Counted from the stretch's first letter, positions 44,892 through 53,791 are shown. The stretch is 64,000 bases of DNA from Cellulomonas edaphi (GCF_030362815.1 NZ_JAUCGR010000001.1:860024-924023), one strand, 5' to 3'. Program-made: numbers and translations. Notes: generated by a model from the letters alone, not told the origin.

Positions 44892-45543
44892 GTTCCACGT
44901 CGCCGCACCGGGCGCGTCGTCGACCCCTGCGGGGTCGCACGACGACGTCCGTACGTTCCGCCCCGTGCCGCTGGGCAGCACGCCCGCGCGCGCCGAGGCG
45001 TACGACGACGCGCGCGCCGAGGGCTTCGCCGCCGGCTACGCGGCGGGGGTGCAGCGTGCCAACCGCGAGGCGCGGGTCGCCTCGGAGGCCGTCGCCGCCG
45101 AGGCCGCGCGCGCCGCGGTCCTGGCGTCCGCCCGCGTCGACGAGGCGTTGCGCGGGCTGTCCCGCGCCGCGCTCGTGGTGCGGGAGATCGCCGCGCCGGT
45201 GCTCACGGACACCACGGCTGCCGTGCACGCCGCGGCCCTCGAGCTCGCCGAGGTGGTGCTGGGCGTGGAGCTCGCCGACGACGAGCGCTCCGCCCGGGCC
45301 GCCCTGGCGCGCGTGCGCGCCGCCGAGCTAGGTCCCGGCCCGGTGACCGTCCGCCTGCACCCGCGTGACGTGGCCGCGGTGCTGGCCAGCGGCACCGCCG
45401 ACGCGGTCGACGTGGTGCTCGAGGCCGACCCGAGCCTGGAGCCCGGCGACGCCGTGGCCGAGCACGCCGACGGTCATCTCGACGCACGGATCGGTGCCGC
45501 CCTGCGGCGCGCGCGTGCCGCCCTGCTGGAGGTGGCGTCATGA
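44884..45543 (+). CDS. fliH: Flagellar export regulator FliH
   Basis: 219-aa FliH, which binds and restrains the FliI ATPase. An N-terminal glycine/alanine-rich repeat (AYDDARAEGFAAGYAAGVQ) and a long helical middle are characteristic, with a globular C-terminus (PVTVRLHPRDVAAVLAS). No ATG or GTG fits near the beginning; a TTG at 44884 overlapping fliG by 8 bp gives a sensible N-terminus LPEFHVAAPG. A later GTG would remove the start of the conserved region. Confidence 0.88.
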   Translation: MPEFHVAAPGASSTPAGSHDDVRTFRPVPLGSTPARAEAYDDARAEGFAAGYAAGVQRANREARVASEAVAAEAARAAVLASARVDEALRGLSRAALVVREIAAPVLTDTTAAVHAAALELAEVVLGVELADDERSARAALARVRAAELGPGPVTVRLHPRDVAAVLASGTADAVDVVLEADPSLEPGDAVAEHADGHLDARIGAALRRARAALLEVAS

Positions 45544-46883
45544 CCGCCGTCGCCGAGCGTCCCACCACCACCCTCACCGCGTCCCTGCCGCAGTCGGTGC
45601 TCGCCGCGGGCCGCCCGCAGCAGGTGGGCCGGCTCCAGGCCATCGTCGGGCTCACGCTCGAGGTGGTCGGCACGGGCTCGGCCGTGGGCGAGCTCGTCCG
45701 CATCGGGACCGGTCCGGACGCCGTGCTCGCCGAGGTCGTCGCGTCGTCGGCCGGCACGGCCCGCTGCATGCCGCTCGGCGCGACCCGCGGGCTGCGCGCC
45801 GGCACGCCGGTCACGCCGGCGGGCGCCCTGCGCGTCCCGGTCGGATCGGGGCTGCTGGGCCGCGTGCTCGACGGCCTCGGTCGCCCGATCGACGGCCGTG
45901 GGCCGCTGCGGGCGGACGCCTGGGTGCCCGTCGACGGGCAGGCGCCCCACCCGCTGGAGCGCGCCCGCGTCGACCAGCCGCTGGGCCTCGGCGTCCGTGC
46001 GCTCGACACCCTGGTGAGCGCGGGCCGCGGCCAGCGCCTCGGGCTGTTCGCCGGCTCCGGGGTCGGCAAGTCGAGCCTGCTGTCCATGATCGCGCGCGGG
46101 ACCGAGGCCGAGGTGTCGGTCATCGCCCTCGTGGGCGAGCGCGGGCGTGAGGTGCGCGAGTTCCTCGAGGACGACCTCGGCCCCGAGGGGCTGGCCCGCA
46201 GCGTGGTCGTCGTCGCGACGTCCGACGAGCCGGCCCTGGTGCGCCTGCGCTCCGCCTTCGTGGCGACCCGCATCGCGGAGCAGCTGCGCGACGAGGGCCG
46301 GCACGCGGTGCTCATGATGGACTCGCTCACCCGCGTGGCCATGGCGCAGCGCGAGATCGGCCTGTCCGTCGGCGAGCCGCCCGCCACGCGCGGCTACCCG
46401 CCGAGCACGTTCGCCCTGCTGGCGCAGCTGCTCGAGCGCGCCGGGACCGGCCCCACGGGCTCGGTCACCGGGCTCTACACGGTGCTCGTGGACGGCGACG
46501 ACCACAACGAGCCGATCGCCGACGCCGCACGGTCCATCCTCGACGGCCACGTCGTCCTCGACCGCCGCCTGGCCGTCGCCGGGCACTTCCCGAGCATCGA
46601 CGCGCTCGGCTCGATCAGCCGCGTCGCCACCCGCGTGACCTCGCAGGCGCAGCGGGACCTGGCCCGGCAGCTGCGGCTCGTCATGGCCGCCCGGCGGCAG
46701 GCGCAGGACCTGCTGGACGTGGGCGCGTACGTGACGGGATCCAACCCGCTCGTGGATGCGGCCGTCGCGCACGGGCGCGCCATCGACGCATTCCTGCAGC
46801 AGTCCATGGACGAGCGGGCGACGTCCGACGAGTCCTGGCAGCGCCTCGCCGCGCTCGTGCACACCCTGGGAGACCTCACATGA
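45540..46883 (+). CDS. fliI: Flagellar export ATPase FliI
   Basis: 447-aa F1-beta-like ATPase energising type III export. Walker A FAGSGVGKSSLL, the catalytic glutamate in LVGERGREVREF, Walker B HAVLMMDSLTRVA and the type III-specific GLYTVLVDGDDHNEPIAD are present. It is overlapped by fliH (ATGA) and fliJ. Confidence 0.98.
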   Translation: MTAVAERPTTTLTASLPQSVLAAGRPQQVGRLQAIVGLTLEVVGTGSAVGELVRIGTGPDAVLAEVVASSAGTARCMPLGATRGLRAGTPVTPAGALRVPVGSGLLGRVLDGLGRPIDGRGPLRADAWVPVDGQAPHPLERARVDQPLGLGVRALDTLVSAGRGQRLGLFAGSGVGKSSLLSMIARGTEAEVSVIALVGERGREVREFLEDDLGPEGLARSVVVVATSDEPALVRLRSAFVATRIAEQLRDEGRHAVLMMDSLTRVAMAQREIGLSVGEPPATRGYPPSTFALLAQLLERAGTGPTGSVTGLYTVLVDGDDHNEPIADAARSILDGHVVLDRRLAVAGHFPSIDALGSISRVATRVTSQAQRDLARQLRLVMAARRQAQDLLDVGAYVTGSNPLVDAAVAHGRAIDAFLQQSMDERATSDESWQRLAALVHTLGDLT

Positions 46884-47320
46884 CCCGCGCCTTCCCCCTT
46901 GCCGGGCTGCTGCGCCTGCGCGGCCGCGCCGAGGAGCGAGCCGTCGCCGAGCTGGCGGTCGCGCGTCGCGACGAGGCCCGCGCCGCCGAGCTGCGCCGCG
47001 CCACCGCGGCCGCGCTCGCGGGCGCCGGGCTGCCCTCCACCAACGACGCGATCGCCTGGGTCGCCGCCGTCTCCAGCAGGACGACCCTCGCGGCGCTGCT
47101 GTGCGAGCGCGACCGCCTGGCCGCGCAGGCCACCCAAGTGACGCAGGACTGCACCGAGGCGTGGTCCGTGGCCCGCCGCGACGCACGCGCGCTCGAGCTG
47201 CTCGAGGAGCGCCACGCGTTCGCCGAGCGCGCGGCCGAGCTGCACGCCGAGCAGGTGGTCCTGGACGAGGTGGGCGCGCGCGCGGCCGCCGCCCTCCGGG
47301 TGGGGAGCGGCGCCCTGTGA
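46880..47320 (+). CDS. fliJ: Flagellar export protein FliJ
   Basis: 146-aa, almost entirely coiled coil, Ala/Arg/Glu-rich (RLRGRAEERAVAELAVARRD; EERHAFAERAAELHAEQ). FliJ is the stalk of the FliI ring and a chaperone escort. The assignment follows its position after fliI and coiled-coil form. Confidence 0.9.
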   Translation: MTRAFPLAGLLRLRGRAEERAVAELAVARRDEARAAELRRATAAALAGAGLPSTNDAIAWVAAVSSRTTLAALLCERDRLAAQATQVTQDCTEAWSVARRDARALELLEERHAFAERAAELHAEQVVLDEVGARAAAALRVGSGAL

Positions 47321-48063
47321 GCATCGATCCCATCGCCCAGGTGCAGGCGCGCGTGCAGGAGCTGCGCGCGCTGCTCGCCGGGCCGTCCGCGTCCGCCATG
47401 CCGGCCGGGTCGGTGTCCGGTGCCGCGACCGGTGCCACCGGTGCCGCTGCGTCCGCCGACTTCCAGGCCGCGCTCGCGGCCGCGTCCTCGCAGACGTCGA
47501 GCGGCGGTTCCGCGATCGGCACGTCGGCGGCGGGCGCGTCGCCCGCTGCCCTGACGTCCGCGCCCTCGACGGTCTCGGCCGTCCCGTCGTCGACCGTCTC
47601 GTCGGCCGGCTCGGCCTCGGACGTCACCGCGCAGGACCTCGTGGCGACCGCGAAGAAGTACCTCGGCGTCCCGTACGTGTGGGGCGGCGAGTCCCTGGCC
47701 GAGGGCGGGCTGGACTGCTCGGGCCTGGTGCAGCGCTCGCTGGCCGACCTGGGCATCACGGGCGTCCCGCGCACCGCGCGCGAGCAGATGCACCTCGGCA
47801 CCGCGGTGCCCTCCATGGCGGCCGCGAAGCCGGGCGACCTGCTCGTGTTCCACGGCGGCACCCACATCGGGATCTACCTCGGGAACGGCACGATGATCGA
47901 CGCACCCAAGCCGGGCAAGCACGTGAACATCCGCGAGGTCTACGCGGAGCCGACGGCCATCCGGCGCATCCTGCCGCAGGCCGGCGAGGTCTCGCAGGAC
48001 GCGAGCCGCGGCACCGACTCCTCGCGTCTCGCGTGGGACCTCCTGTCGGGAGCGGCGGCATGA
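47317..48063 (+). CDS. NlpC/P60 peptidoglycan hydrolase in flagellar operon
   Basis: 248-aa protein with a helical start, a Ser/Thr/Ala-rich linker (about 22-100) and a C-terminal C40 cysteine-peptidase domain. Catalytic Cys134 is in GLDCSGLVQRS and His183 in GGTHIGIYLG. It has no classical signal peptide, so export by the flagellar type III pathway is likely. It may replace FlgJ, clearing peptidoglycan for the rod. GTG overlaps fliJ and its stop overlaps fliK. Confidence 0.9.
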   Translation: MSIDPIAQVQARVQELRALLAGPSASAMPAGSVSGAATGATGAAASADFQAALAAASSQTSSGGSAIGTSAAGASPAALTSAPSTVSAVPSSTVSSAGSASDVTAQDLVATAKKYLGVPYVWGGESLAEGGLDCSGLVQRSLADLGITGVPRTAREQMHLGTAVPSMAAAKPGDLLVFHGGTHIGIYLGNGTMIDAPKPGKHVNIREVYAEPTAIRRILPQAGEVSQDASRGTDSSRLAWDLLSGAAA

Positions 48064-49376
48064 TGCCCGCAGCCGTCGCCACGAGCCCCGCGGCGTCCGC
48101 CACGTCGGTGCGCTCCACGAGCGGCCAGCGTGCCGCCGCCTCCGCGGACCCGTTCGCGACCGCCCTGCGCGACGCGTCCGCACCCGAGCCCCCGGCCCAG
48201 CGGTCGACCGAGCCCCGCACGCAGCGGCCGCACGCGGCCCGTGCGGAGGGCGCCGGGCGCGCTGAGGGCCAGCACGACGAGGAGGCGCGCGTGCCCGCCG
48301 CCGACGACGCCACCGCGACCGGCTCGGACACTGCCGCGAGCAGCGTCGAGCTGCCTGTCGCGGAGCCCACCGCGCCTGCCGCACCCCTGGTGCCCGCCCC
48401 GGCGACGATCGACACCGCTGCCGCGCTGGCGGTCGCCGCTCAGGTGGCGCCCACGGTGCCGCCGGCCGAGCCCGTGGTCGCGCCGACGACCGCCGACGCG
48501 TCCGCCGTGCCGGCCTCCGGCCCGACGGGTGCATTCGCCGCGGCCACGGTGCCCACCCCGACCGCCCCGGTGGCGGCAGCCCCGACGAGTCCGGCCACCG
48601 GCGCCCCGTCGGGCGTACCCGACGACGCACCGGTCGCGACGCCGCTCGCCGACGCCTCGGCGACGGCCGCGGACGCGCTCCCCGCGCCGGCACCGGCGAC
48701 CGCGGCGAGCTCTGCCGCGACGCCCACCGCCGCGACGGGCGTGCCCACGCCCGCAGTCGCCGCGGCGACGCCCGGCCCCGAGGCCGCCGTGCGCCCGGCC
48801 GCGATCCCGACCCCGTCGGGCGACGAGTCGCCCGCGCCCGTCGTCGCCACCTCGATCGCCGTGCCGACCGCCGCTCCCGCGCCGGCACCGGCAGCCGCGG
48901 CCGTGGCGCCCGCGCACGTCCCGACGGCACCCGCGCCCGCGCCGCTCGCGGAGCAGCTGGGAGCGCGGCTCACCGCGCTCAACGGGCTGGCCAAGGGCAC
49001 GCACATCCTCACCGTCCCGGTGGATCCCGAGCACCTCGGACCCGTGCGGATCGTCGCGCACATCGGCCCCGACTCCGTGCGCGTCGAGCTGGTCGGCGCC
49101 ACCGACGCCGCGCGCGACGCGCTGAAGTCGTCCCTGGCCGACCTGCGACGCGACCTCACGGCCGCCGGCGTGCAGGTCGACGTCGGCCCGCGCGGCGGCT
49201 CGGCGCAGGACGCGCTCGGGGACGCCCCGGGAAGCCACCAGGGCGGGGGGCGCGCCGGCCAGGCCGACGACCGCCGCGGCGGCACGACCGGCGCCCGGCC
49301 GGCCGATGCAGCGGGGCACCGGCCCGACCCCACCACGTCCCGCGCGTCGCCGGGCCGCCTCGACCTTCTCGTCTGA
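48060..49376 (+). CDS. fliK: Hook-length control protein FliK
   Basis: 438-aa ruler protein. About 300 residues of Ala/Pro/Thr-rich low complexity precede the conserved C-terminal domain (LTVPVDPEHLGPVRIVAHIG, VRVELVGATDAARDALKSSL, LRRDLTAAGVQVDV), which switches FlhB specificity from hook to filament. A flexible Gly/Arg/Asp-rich tail follows. Two ATG codons overlap; 48060 is used. It sits just before hook genes flgD and flgE. Confidence 0.92.
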   Translation: MMPAAVATSPAASATSVRSTSGQRAAASADPFATALRDASAPEPPAQRSTEPRTQRPHAARAEGAGRAEGQHDEEARVPAADDATATGSDTAASSVELPVAEPTAPAAPLVPAPATIDTAAALAVAAQVAPTVPPAEPVVAPTTADASAVPASGPTGAFAAATVPTPTAPVAAAPTSPATGAPSGVPDDAPVATPLADASATAADALPAPAPATAASSAATPTAATGVPTPAVAAATPGPEAAVRPAAIPTPSGDESPAPVVATSIAVPTAAPAPAPAAAAVAPAHVPTAPAPAPLAEQLGARLTALNGLAKGTHILTVPVDPEHLGPVRIVAHIGPDSVRVELVGATDAARDALKSSLADLRRDLTAAGVQVDVGPRGGSAQDALGDAPGSHQGGGRAGQADDRRGGTTGARPADAAGHRPDPTTSRASPGRLDLLV

Positions 49377-49467
49377 CCGTCCCTCGGCCGTACCGGCCGT
49401 ACCGGCCGCACCACACACCGCCGGAACCCGCCGGCACCCGTACCGCCCGAACTTCTCCGGAGGCACC

Positions 49468-49923
49468 ATGTCCATCGACACCTCGTACGCCACGTCGCCC
49501 ACCGGCGCGGCCGCAGGCGCGTCGACCCCCGCGAGCGCCCCCAGCGGCGACCTGGACAAGCAGGCGTTCCTGAACCTCCTGGTCACGCAGCTGCGCAACC
49601 AGGACCCGAGCAGCCCCATGGACTCGTCGCAGCTCATGGCGCAGACCACGCAGCTCACCACCATGGAGAAGCTCGTGGAGCTGAGCGACACGTCCCGCGA
49701 GTCGTTCGCGCTCCAGATGCGCGTCGCGGCCTCGTCCTTCGTCGGCAAGCAGGTGTCGTGGACCGACGCCGACGGCGTCGACCACTCCGGGGTCGCTGCC
49801 GGCGTCTCGTTCGCCGGGCCGGTCCCGACCGTCTCGATCGACGGCAAGGACGTCCCGCTCGACCAGGTCTCGGCGGTCACCGCCGAGACCGGCGCACCGG
49901 CCACCCCCAGCACCCACTCCTGA
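49468..49923 (+). CDS. flgD: Hook cap/scaffold FlgD
   Basis: 151-aa hook-capping protein, the short form with only the N-terminal scaffold (LDKQAFLNLLVTQLRNQDPS and SQLMAQTTQLTTMEKL) and a small C-terminal strand domain. CCGGAGG lies 6 nt before the ATG. It is separated from fliK by 91 bp that contain two short CCGTACCGG repeats but no promoter match. Confidence 0.94.
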   Translation: MSIDTSYATSPTGAAAGASTPASAPSGDLDKQAFLNLLVTQLRNQDPSSPMDSSQLMAQTTQLTTMEKLVELSDTSRESFALQMRVAASSFVGKQVSWTDADGVDHSGVAAGVSFAGPVPTVSIDGKDVPLDQVSAVTAETGAPATPSTHS

Positions 49924-49990
49924 TCGCAGCCACCTCACCGTCCGACCCGCCGCGCCGAACCACCGGCCGGCTCCCGAAGGGAAACCCGAC

Positions 49991-51169
49991 ATGCTTCGTT
50001 CGCTCTTCTCCGGCATCAGCGGTCTGCGCAGCCACCAGACCATGCTCGACGTCACCGGCAACAACATCGCCAACGTCAACACCACGGGCTTCAAGTCCTC
50101 GCAGGTGCAGTTCCAGGACACGCTGAGCCAGGTGCTCATCAACGCGGGCGGCGCGCAGGGCGGCGTCGGCGGCACCAACCCGGCGCAGGTGGGCCTCGGC
50201 GTGCGCGTCGCCGGCATCACCACCAGCTTCTCGCAGGGCGCCTCGCAGTCCACGGGCCGCAGCACCGACATGATGATCCAGGGCGACGGCTTCTTCACCG
50301 TGCGCAAGGGCAACGAGACGTTCTACACGCGGGCGGGCTCGTTCGACTTCGACGCCACCGGCCAGATGGTGCTCCCGGGCGAGGGCGCCCTGGTGCAGGG
50401 CTGGGCCGCGGTCAACGGCGTGATCGACACCAACGGCCCGCTCACCGACCTGCGCGTCCCCGCGGGCACCCTGATGGCCGCCGTCGCGTCCACCAAGGCG
50501 ACCTACGGGGGCAACCTCGACTCGGCCGCGGCCGACGGCACGGTGCTGAACCGCACGGTCGACGTGTACGACAGCAAGGGCAACGAGCGCACGCTGACGC
50601 TGACCTTCACCAAGTCGGCCGCCGGCTGGACGGTCGGGGCGGGCGATGGCAGCGCGACCGTGCCCCCGGCCGCCATGACCTTCGCGGCCGACGGGTCGCT
50701 CACCACCCCCACGACGCTGAGCGTGGGCGGCGTGAACGTGGACATCTCCAAGCTGACCGGCTTCTCCGGCCTCGACACCGTCAAGGCGCAGTCGCAGGAC
50801 GGTCAGCCGGCCGGCACGCTGCAGTCGTTCTCGCTCGGCGCGGACGGCACCATCACGGGCGCCTTCAGCAACGGCCTCAAGCAGACGATCGGCCGCATCG
50901 CGCTCGGCGCGTTCACCAACCCGGCCGGTCTGGAGAAGGCCGGCGGGTCGCTGTTCCGCACCACCGTGAACTCGGGCGAGCCCGCGATCGGCACGGCCGG
51001 CACGGGTGGCCGCGGCACGCTGCAGGGCGGCGCGCTCGAGATGTCCAACGTGGACCTCTCCAGCGAGTTCACCAACCTGATCGTGGCGCAGCGCGGCTTC
51101 CAGGCGAACTCGCGCGTCATCACGACGTCCGACGAGGTGCTCCAGGAGCTCGTCAACCTCAAGCGCTGA
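49991..51169 (+). CDS. flgE: Flagellar hook protein FlgE
   Basis: 392-aa hook subunit. The axial motif LFSGISGLRSHQTMLDVTGN with NIANVNTTGFKSSQVQFQDT at the start and VDLSSEFTNLIVAQRGFQAN at the end are standard. The central domain is small. Upstream AGGGAAACC precedes the ATG. A 13-bp terminator hairpin directly follows the gene. Confidence 0.97.
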   Translation: MLRSLFSGISGLRSHQTMLDVTGNNIANVNTTGFKSSQVQFQDTLSQVLINAGGAQGGVGGTNPAQVGLGVRVAGITTSFSQGASQSTGRSTDMMIQGDGFFTVRKGNETFYTRAGSFDFDATGQMVLPGEGALVQGWAAVNGVIDTNGPLTDLRVPAGTLMAAVASTKATYGGNLDSAAADGTVLNRTVDVYDSKGNERTLTLTFTKSAAGWTVGAGDGSATVPPAAMTFAADGSLTTPTTLSVGGVNVDISKLTGFSGLDTVKAQSQDGQPAGTLQSFSLGADGTITGAFSNGLKQTIGRIALGAFTNPAGLEKAGGSLFRTTVNSGEPAIGTAGTGGRGTLQGGALEMSNVDLSSEFTNLIVAQRGFQANSRVITTSDEVLQELVNLKR

Positions 51170-51177
51170 CCGTGACA

Positions 51178-51209
51178 GCCGGTGTGAGGGAGCGACCCCT
51201 CACACCGGC
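51178..51209 (+). terminator. flgE terminator overlapping the next promoter
   Basis: A perfect 13-bp stem (GCCGGTGTGAGGG / CCCTCACACCGGC) with a 6-nt loop lies 8 bp after the flgE stop. Its right arm contains the -35 element CCTCA of the flbD promoter. Confidence 0.75.
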
Positions 51210-51227
51210 CGGGTACCGACCGATGGG
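51198..51227 (+). promoter_or_regulatory. FliA-type promoter of the flbD-motA-motB-fliL unit
   Basis: CCTCA-N18-CGATGGG, the same sequence boxes as the flgB promoter. The -35 is in the flgE terminator stem. The leader to flbD is about 65 nt. Confidence 0.8.
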
Positions 51228-51240
51228 TAGAGAGCATCGA

Positions 51241-51258
51241 GGGCCCATGGATGGGCCC
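51241..51258 (+). promoter_or_regulatory. Leader hairpin of flbD with GGA loop
   Basis: GGGCCCA/TGGGCCC stem with loop TGGA. It lies fully inside the predicted transcript, and a second GGA (AAGGATGGG at 51281-51289) lies close to the start codon. Confidence 0.55.
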
Positions 51259-51299
51259 CGCGGCGACCGCCGCACCGTGACCAAGGATGGGTATCTGCC

Positions 51300-51599
51300 G
51301 TGATCGTCGTGACTCGCCTGACAGGCGCCCAGTTCGGGGTGAACCCGGACCTGATCCAACGCGTGGACAGCGCGCCGGACACCATCCTGACGCTGGTCGA
51401 CGGCACCAAGTACATCGTCGCCGAGCCCATGCTCGAGGTCATCGCGCGGGTGAACGAGCACCGCGCCGCGCTGCTCGCGCGCTCGTACGAGATGCGCGCG
51501 ACCCCCCACATCGAGCTCGTGCCCGAGCCCGAGGACGACGAGGACGACGACGACGCCCCGCTCGCCCAGACCCTTCCGCTACGACCGAGGAGCGTGTGA
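51300..51599 (+). CDS. flbD: FlbD-family small flagellar protein
   Basis: 99-aa protein, with the family core MIVVTRLTGAQFGVNPDLIQ and DTILTLVDGTKYIVAEPMLEVI. An acidic tail (EPEDDEDDDDA) follows. FlbD-family proteins (SwrD in Bacillus) raise flagellar power; placement before motA fits that role. Its start is GTG. It has an own FliA-type promoter and a GGA hairpin leader. motA starts on its stop. Confidence 0.88.
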   Translation: MIVVTRLTGAQFGVNPDLIQRVDSAPDTILTLVDGTKYIVAEPMLEVIARVNEHRAALLARSYEMRATPHIELVPEPEDDEDDDDAPLAQTLPLRPRSV

Positions 51600-52369
51600 T
51601 GGACCCGGCCGGACTGATCGGCATCGGCGTCGCCTTCGTCGCCATCTTCGGCGCCCTCTTCCTCGAGGGCGCGAACCCCATGTCCATCATGCTGCCCGCA
51701 CCGCTGATGCTGGTGTGGCTCGGCACGATCGGCGTGGGGGTCGCGGGCCACACGCTCAAGGACGTCAAGGGTGCGTTCGCCGCCGTGCCGCGCGCGCTGC
51801 GCAGCAAGGCGCCGGACCCGGCCACCACGGTCGAGACCGTCGTGGGCCTGGCCGACCGCGCCCGGCGCGAGGGTCTGCTCTCGCTCGAGGACGCGGCGCG
51901 CACCATCGACGACGAGTTCCTGCGCAGCGGCCTGCAGGCGGCGATCGACGGCACGGACCCGGAGGACCTGCGGGTCATCCTCGAGGACCGGATCGCCACC
52001 AAGCGCAGCTCTGACCGCGTGCACGCCAAGTACTTCGCCGACATGGGCGGTTACGCGCCCACCATCGGCATCATCGGCACCGTCATCTCGCTGGTGCACG
52101 TGCTCGAGAACCTCTCCGAGCCGGCCGAGCTGGGGCACTCCATCGCGGCCGCGTTCGTGGCCACGCTGTGGGGCATCCTGTCGGCGAACGTCATCTGGCT
52201 GCCCCTCGGCGCGCGCATCCGCCGCATCTCCGACCTCGAGTGCACCCAGATGGAGGTCACCCTCGAGGGCCTCCTCGCGGTGCAGGCCGGCGCCAACCCC
52301 CGCCTCGTCGGCGAGCGGCTGCGCAGCCTGCTGCCGCCTGCGGCGCCTGACAAGAAGGCTGCGGCGTGA
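51599..52369 (+). CDS. motA: Stator protein MotA
   Basis: 256-aa stator subunit with four transmembrane helices (about 3-22, 32-50, 150-170, 182-202). The cytoplasmic loop between helices 2 and 3 holds the conserved charged residues that contact FliG, and the pore-lining PTIGIIGTVISLVHVL and GILSANVIWLPL helices are intact. With MotB it forms an ion channel for torque. The stop overlaps motB. Confidence 0.95.
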   Translation: MDPAGLIGIGVAFVAIFGALFLEGANPMSIMLPAPLMLVWLGTIGVGVAGHTLKDVKGAFAAVPRALRSKAPDPATTVETVVGLADRARREGLLSLEDAARTIDDEFLRSGLQAAIDGTDPEDLRVILEDRIATKRSSDRVHAKYFADMGGYAPTIGIIGTVISLVHVLENLSEPAELGHSIAAAFVATLWGILSANVIWLPLGARIRRISDLECTQMEVTLEGLLAVQAGANPRLVGERLRSLLPPAAPDKKAAA

Positions 52370-53268
52370 GCGGGCACTCGGGCGGCCGGGGCCGCGGGCG
52401 GCGCTCGGGCGGTCACGAGGAGGAGCACGTCAACCACGAGCGGTGGCTGATCAGCTACTCCGACATGATCACCGTGCTCATGGCGCTGTTCATCGTGCTC
52501 TTCGCCATCAGCCAGGTGGACCAGGAGAAGTACATCGCCCTGCGCGAGTCACTCAGCGCGGGGTTCCAGGACCAGACCGGGACCGACTCCGTGCTGGACG
52601 GCAGCGACGGCGCCCTCACGGGCGAGACCGTCTCCGTCGACGCGCCGAAGGCGGACACGACCGGGATCGTCGACGCCGACGCGAACCTGGGCTCGCAGGC
52701 CGAGAACCCCACCACGAACCCGCCGAAGCAGGGCGTCGACCCCGACGTCCTCGCGGCCGCCAAGAAGGAGGCCGCGCACCTCGAGAAGCTGCGCGACACC
52801 ATCGCGGCCCAGCTGAGCAAGCGGCACCTGCAGGACGCCGTGCGCTTCCGGATCGACGAGCGCGGGCTGGTGCTCGGCCTCGTGGCCGACGACGTCTTCT
52901 TCGCGCCGGCCAGCGCCGAGCTCACGACCGTCGCACGGCGCGTGCTGAACACCGCCGCGCCCGCGCTGCGGCACATCGACGAGCAGATCTCCGTGGAGGG
53001 GCACGCCAACACGCTGCCCGTCTCCGGCCGCTACGCCACCAACTGGGAGCTGTCCTCCGACCGGGCCACGCAGGTGCTCCGCCACCTGGTGGAGAAGGAC
53101 CGCGTGCCGGGCAAGCAGATCATGGCCGTCGGCTACGGCGACAAGCGCCCGTTCATGGCCGGACGCAGCGCGGCGGCCCTCGAGGCCAACCGCCGCGTCG
53201 ACCTCGTCGTCCTGTCGGACGCCCCCGAGAGTGTGCGGGCCCTGCTGCCCGCCGTGAGCAAGGAGTAG
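52366..53268 (+). CDS. motB: Stator protein MotB
   Basis: 300-aa stator subunit. One transmembrane helix carries the essential proton-binding Asp33 in ISYSDMITVLMALF. The C-terminal OmpA-like peptidoglycan-binding domain (about 170-290; SVEGHANTLPV, NWELSSDRATQVLRHLV) anchors it to the wall. GTG overlaps motA as GTGA. The ion (H+ or Na+) cannot be decided from this. Confidence 0.96.
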   Translation: MSGHSGGRGRGRRSGGHEEEHVNHERWLISYSDMITVLMALFIVLFAISQVDQEKYIALRESLSAGFQDQTGTDSVLDGSDGALTGETVSVDAPKADTTGIVDADANLGSQAENPTTNPPKQGVDPDVLAAAKKEAAHLEKLRDTIAAQLSKRHLQDAVRFRIDERGLVLGLVADDVFFAPASAELTTVARRVLNTAAPALRHIDEQISVEGHANTLPVSGRYATNWELSSDRATQVLRHLVEKDRVPGKQIMAVGYGDKRPFMAGRSAAALEANRRVDLVVLSDAPESVRALLPAVSKE

Positions 53269-53272
53269 GTCC

Positions 53273-53791
53273 ATGCCCATCGAGCAGCGCGTGGTCTCCG
53301 GACCCAAGATCGCCCCGAAGATCGGCGGCAAGATCGGCGGTGCCTCGAGCGCGCCCGCCGCCGAGGCGGAGGCGTCCGAGCCCAAGAGGTCGAAGAAGAA
53401 GCTGGTGCTCCTGGTGGTGCCCGTGGTGCTCGTGGCGCTCGGCGCCGCGTGGTTCTTCCTGCTGCGCCCCAGCGGTGCGGCCGGGCCCGAGGCGGAGCCG
53501 AAGCCGGAGCCGGGCGAGGTGCTGGCCGTCGACCCGGTGAGCCTCAACCTCGCGGGCGGTCACTACCTGCGTCTGGGCATCGCGCTGCAGCTGACCACCG
53601 AGGTCACCGAGGCGCCTGACACGTCGCGCGCCATCGACCACGCCATCTCCGTCTTCTCGGGCCGCACGGTCGAGGACGTCTCGAACCCCAAGACCCGCGA
53701 GAAGCTGCGCGACCAGCTCGCCAAGGAGCTGGCCACCGTGTACGAGGGCGAGGTGATGGGCGTCTACCTGACGAACTACGTCACGCAGTAG
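53273..53791 (+). CDS. fliL: Flagellar basal body-associated protein FliL
   Basis: 172-aa single-pass membrane protein that supports stator function. A basic N-terminus leads to one helix (LVLLVVPVVLVALGAAWFFLL) followed by an extracytoplasmic domain with the typical VSLNLAGGHYLRLGIALQLT strand and end EVMGVYLTNYVTQ. It lies 4 bp after motB. A hairpin terminator follows before fliM. Confidence 0.93.
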   Translation: MPIEQRVVSGPKIAPKIGGKIGGASSAPAAEAEASEPKRSKKKLVLLVVPVVLVALGAAWFFLLRPSGAAGPEAEPKPEPGEVLAVDPVSLNLAGGHYLRLGIALQLTTEVTEAPDTSRAIDHAISVFSGRTVEDVSNPKTREKLRDQLAKELATVYEGEVMGVYLTNYVTQ

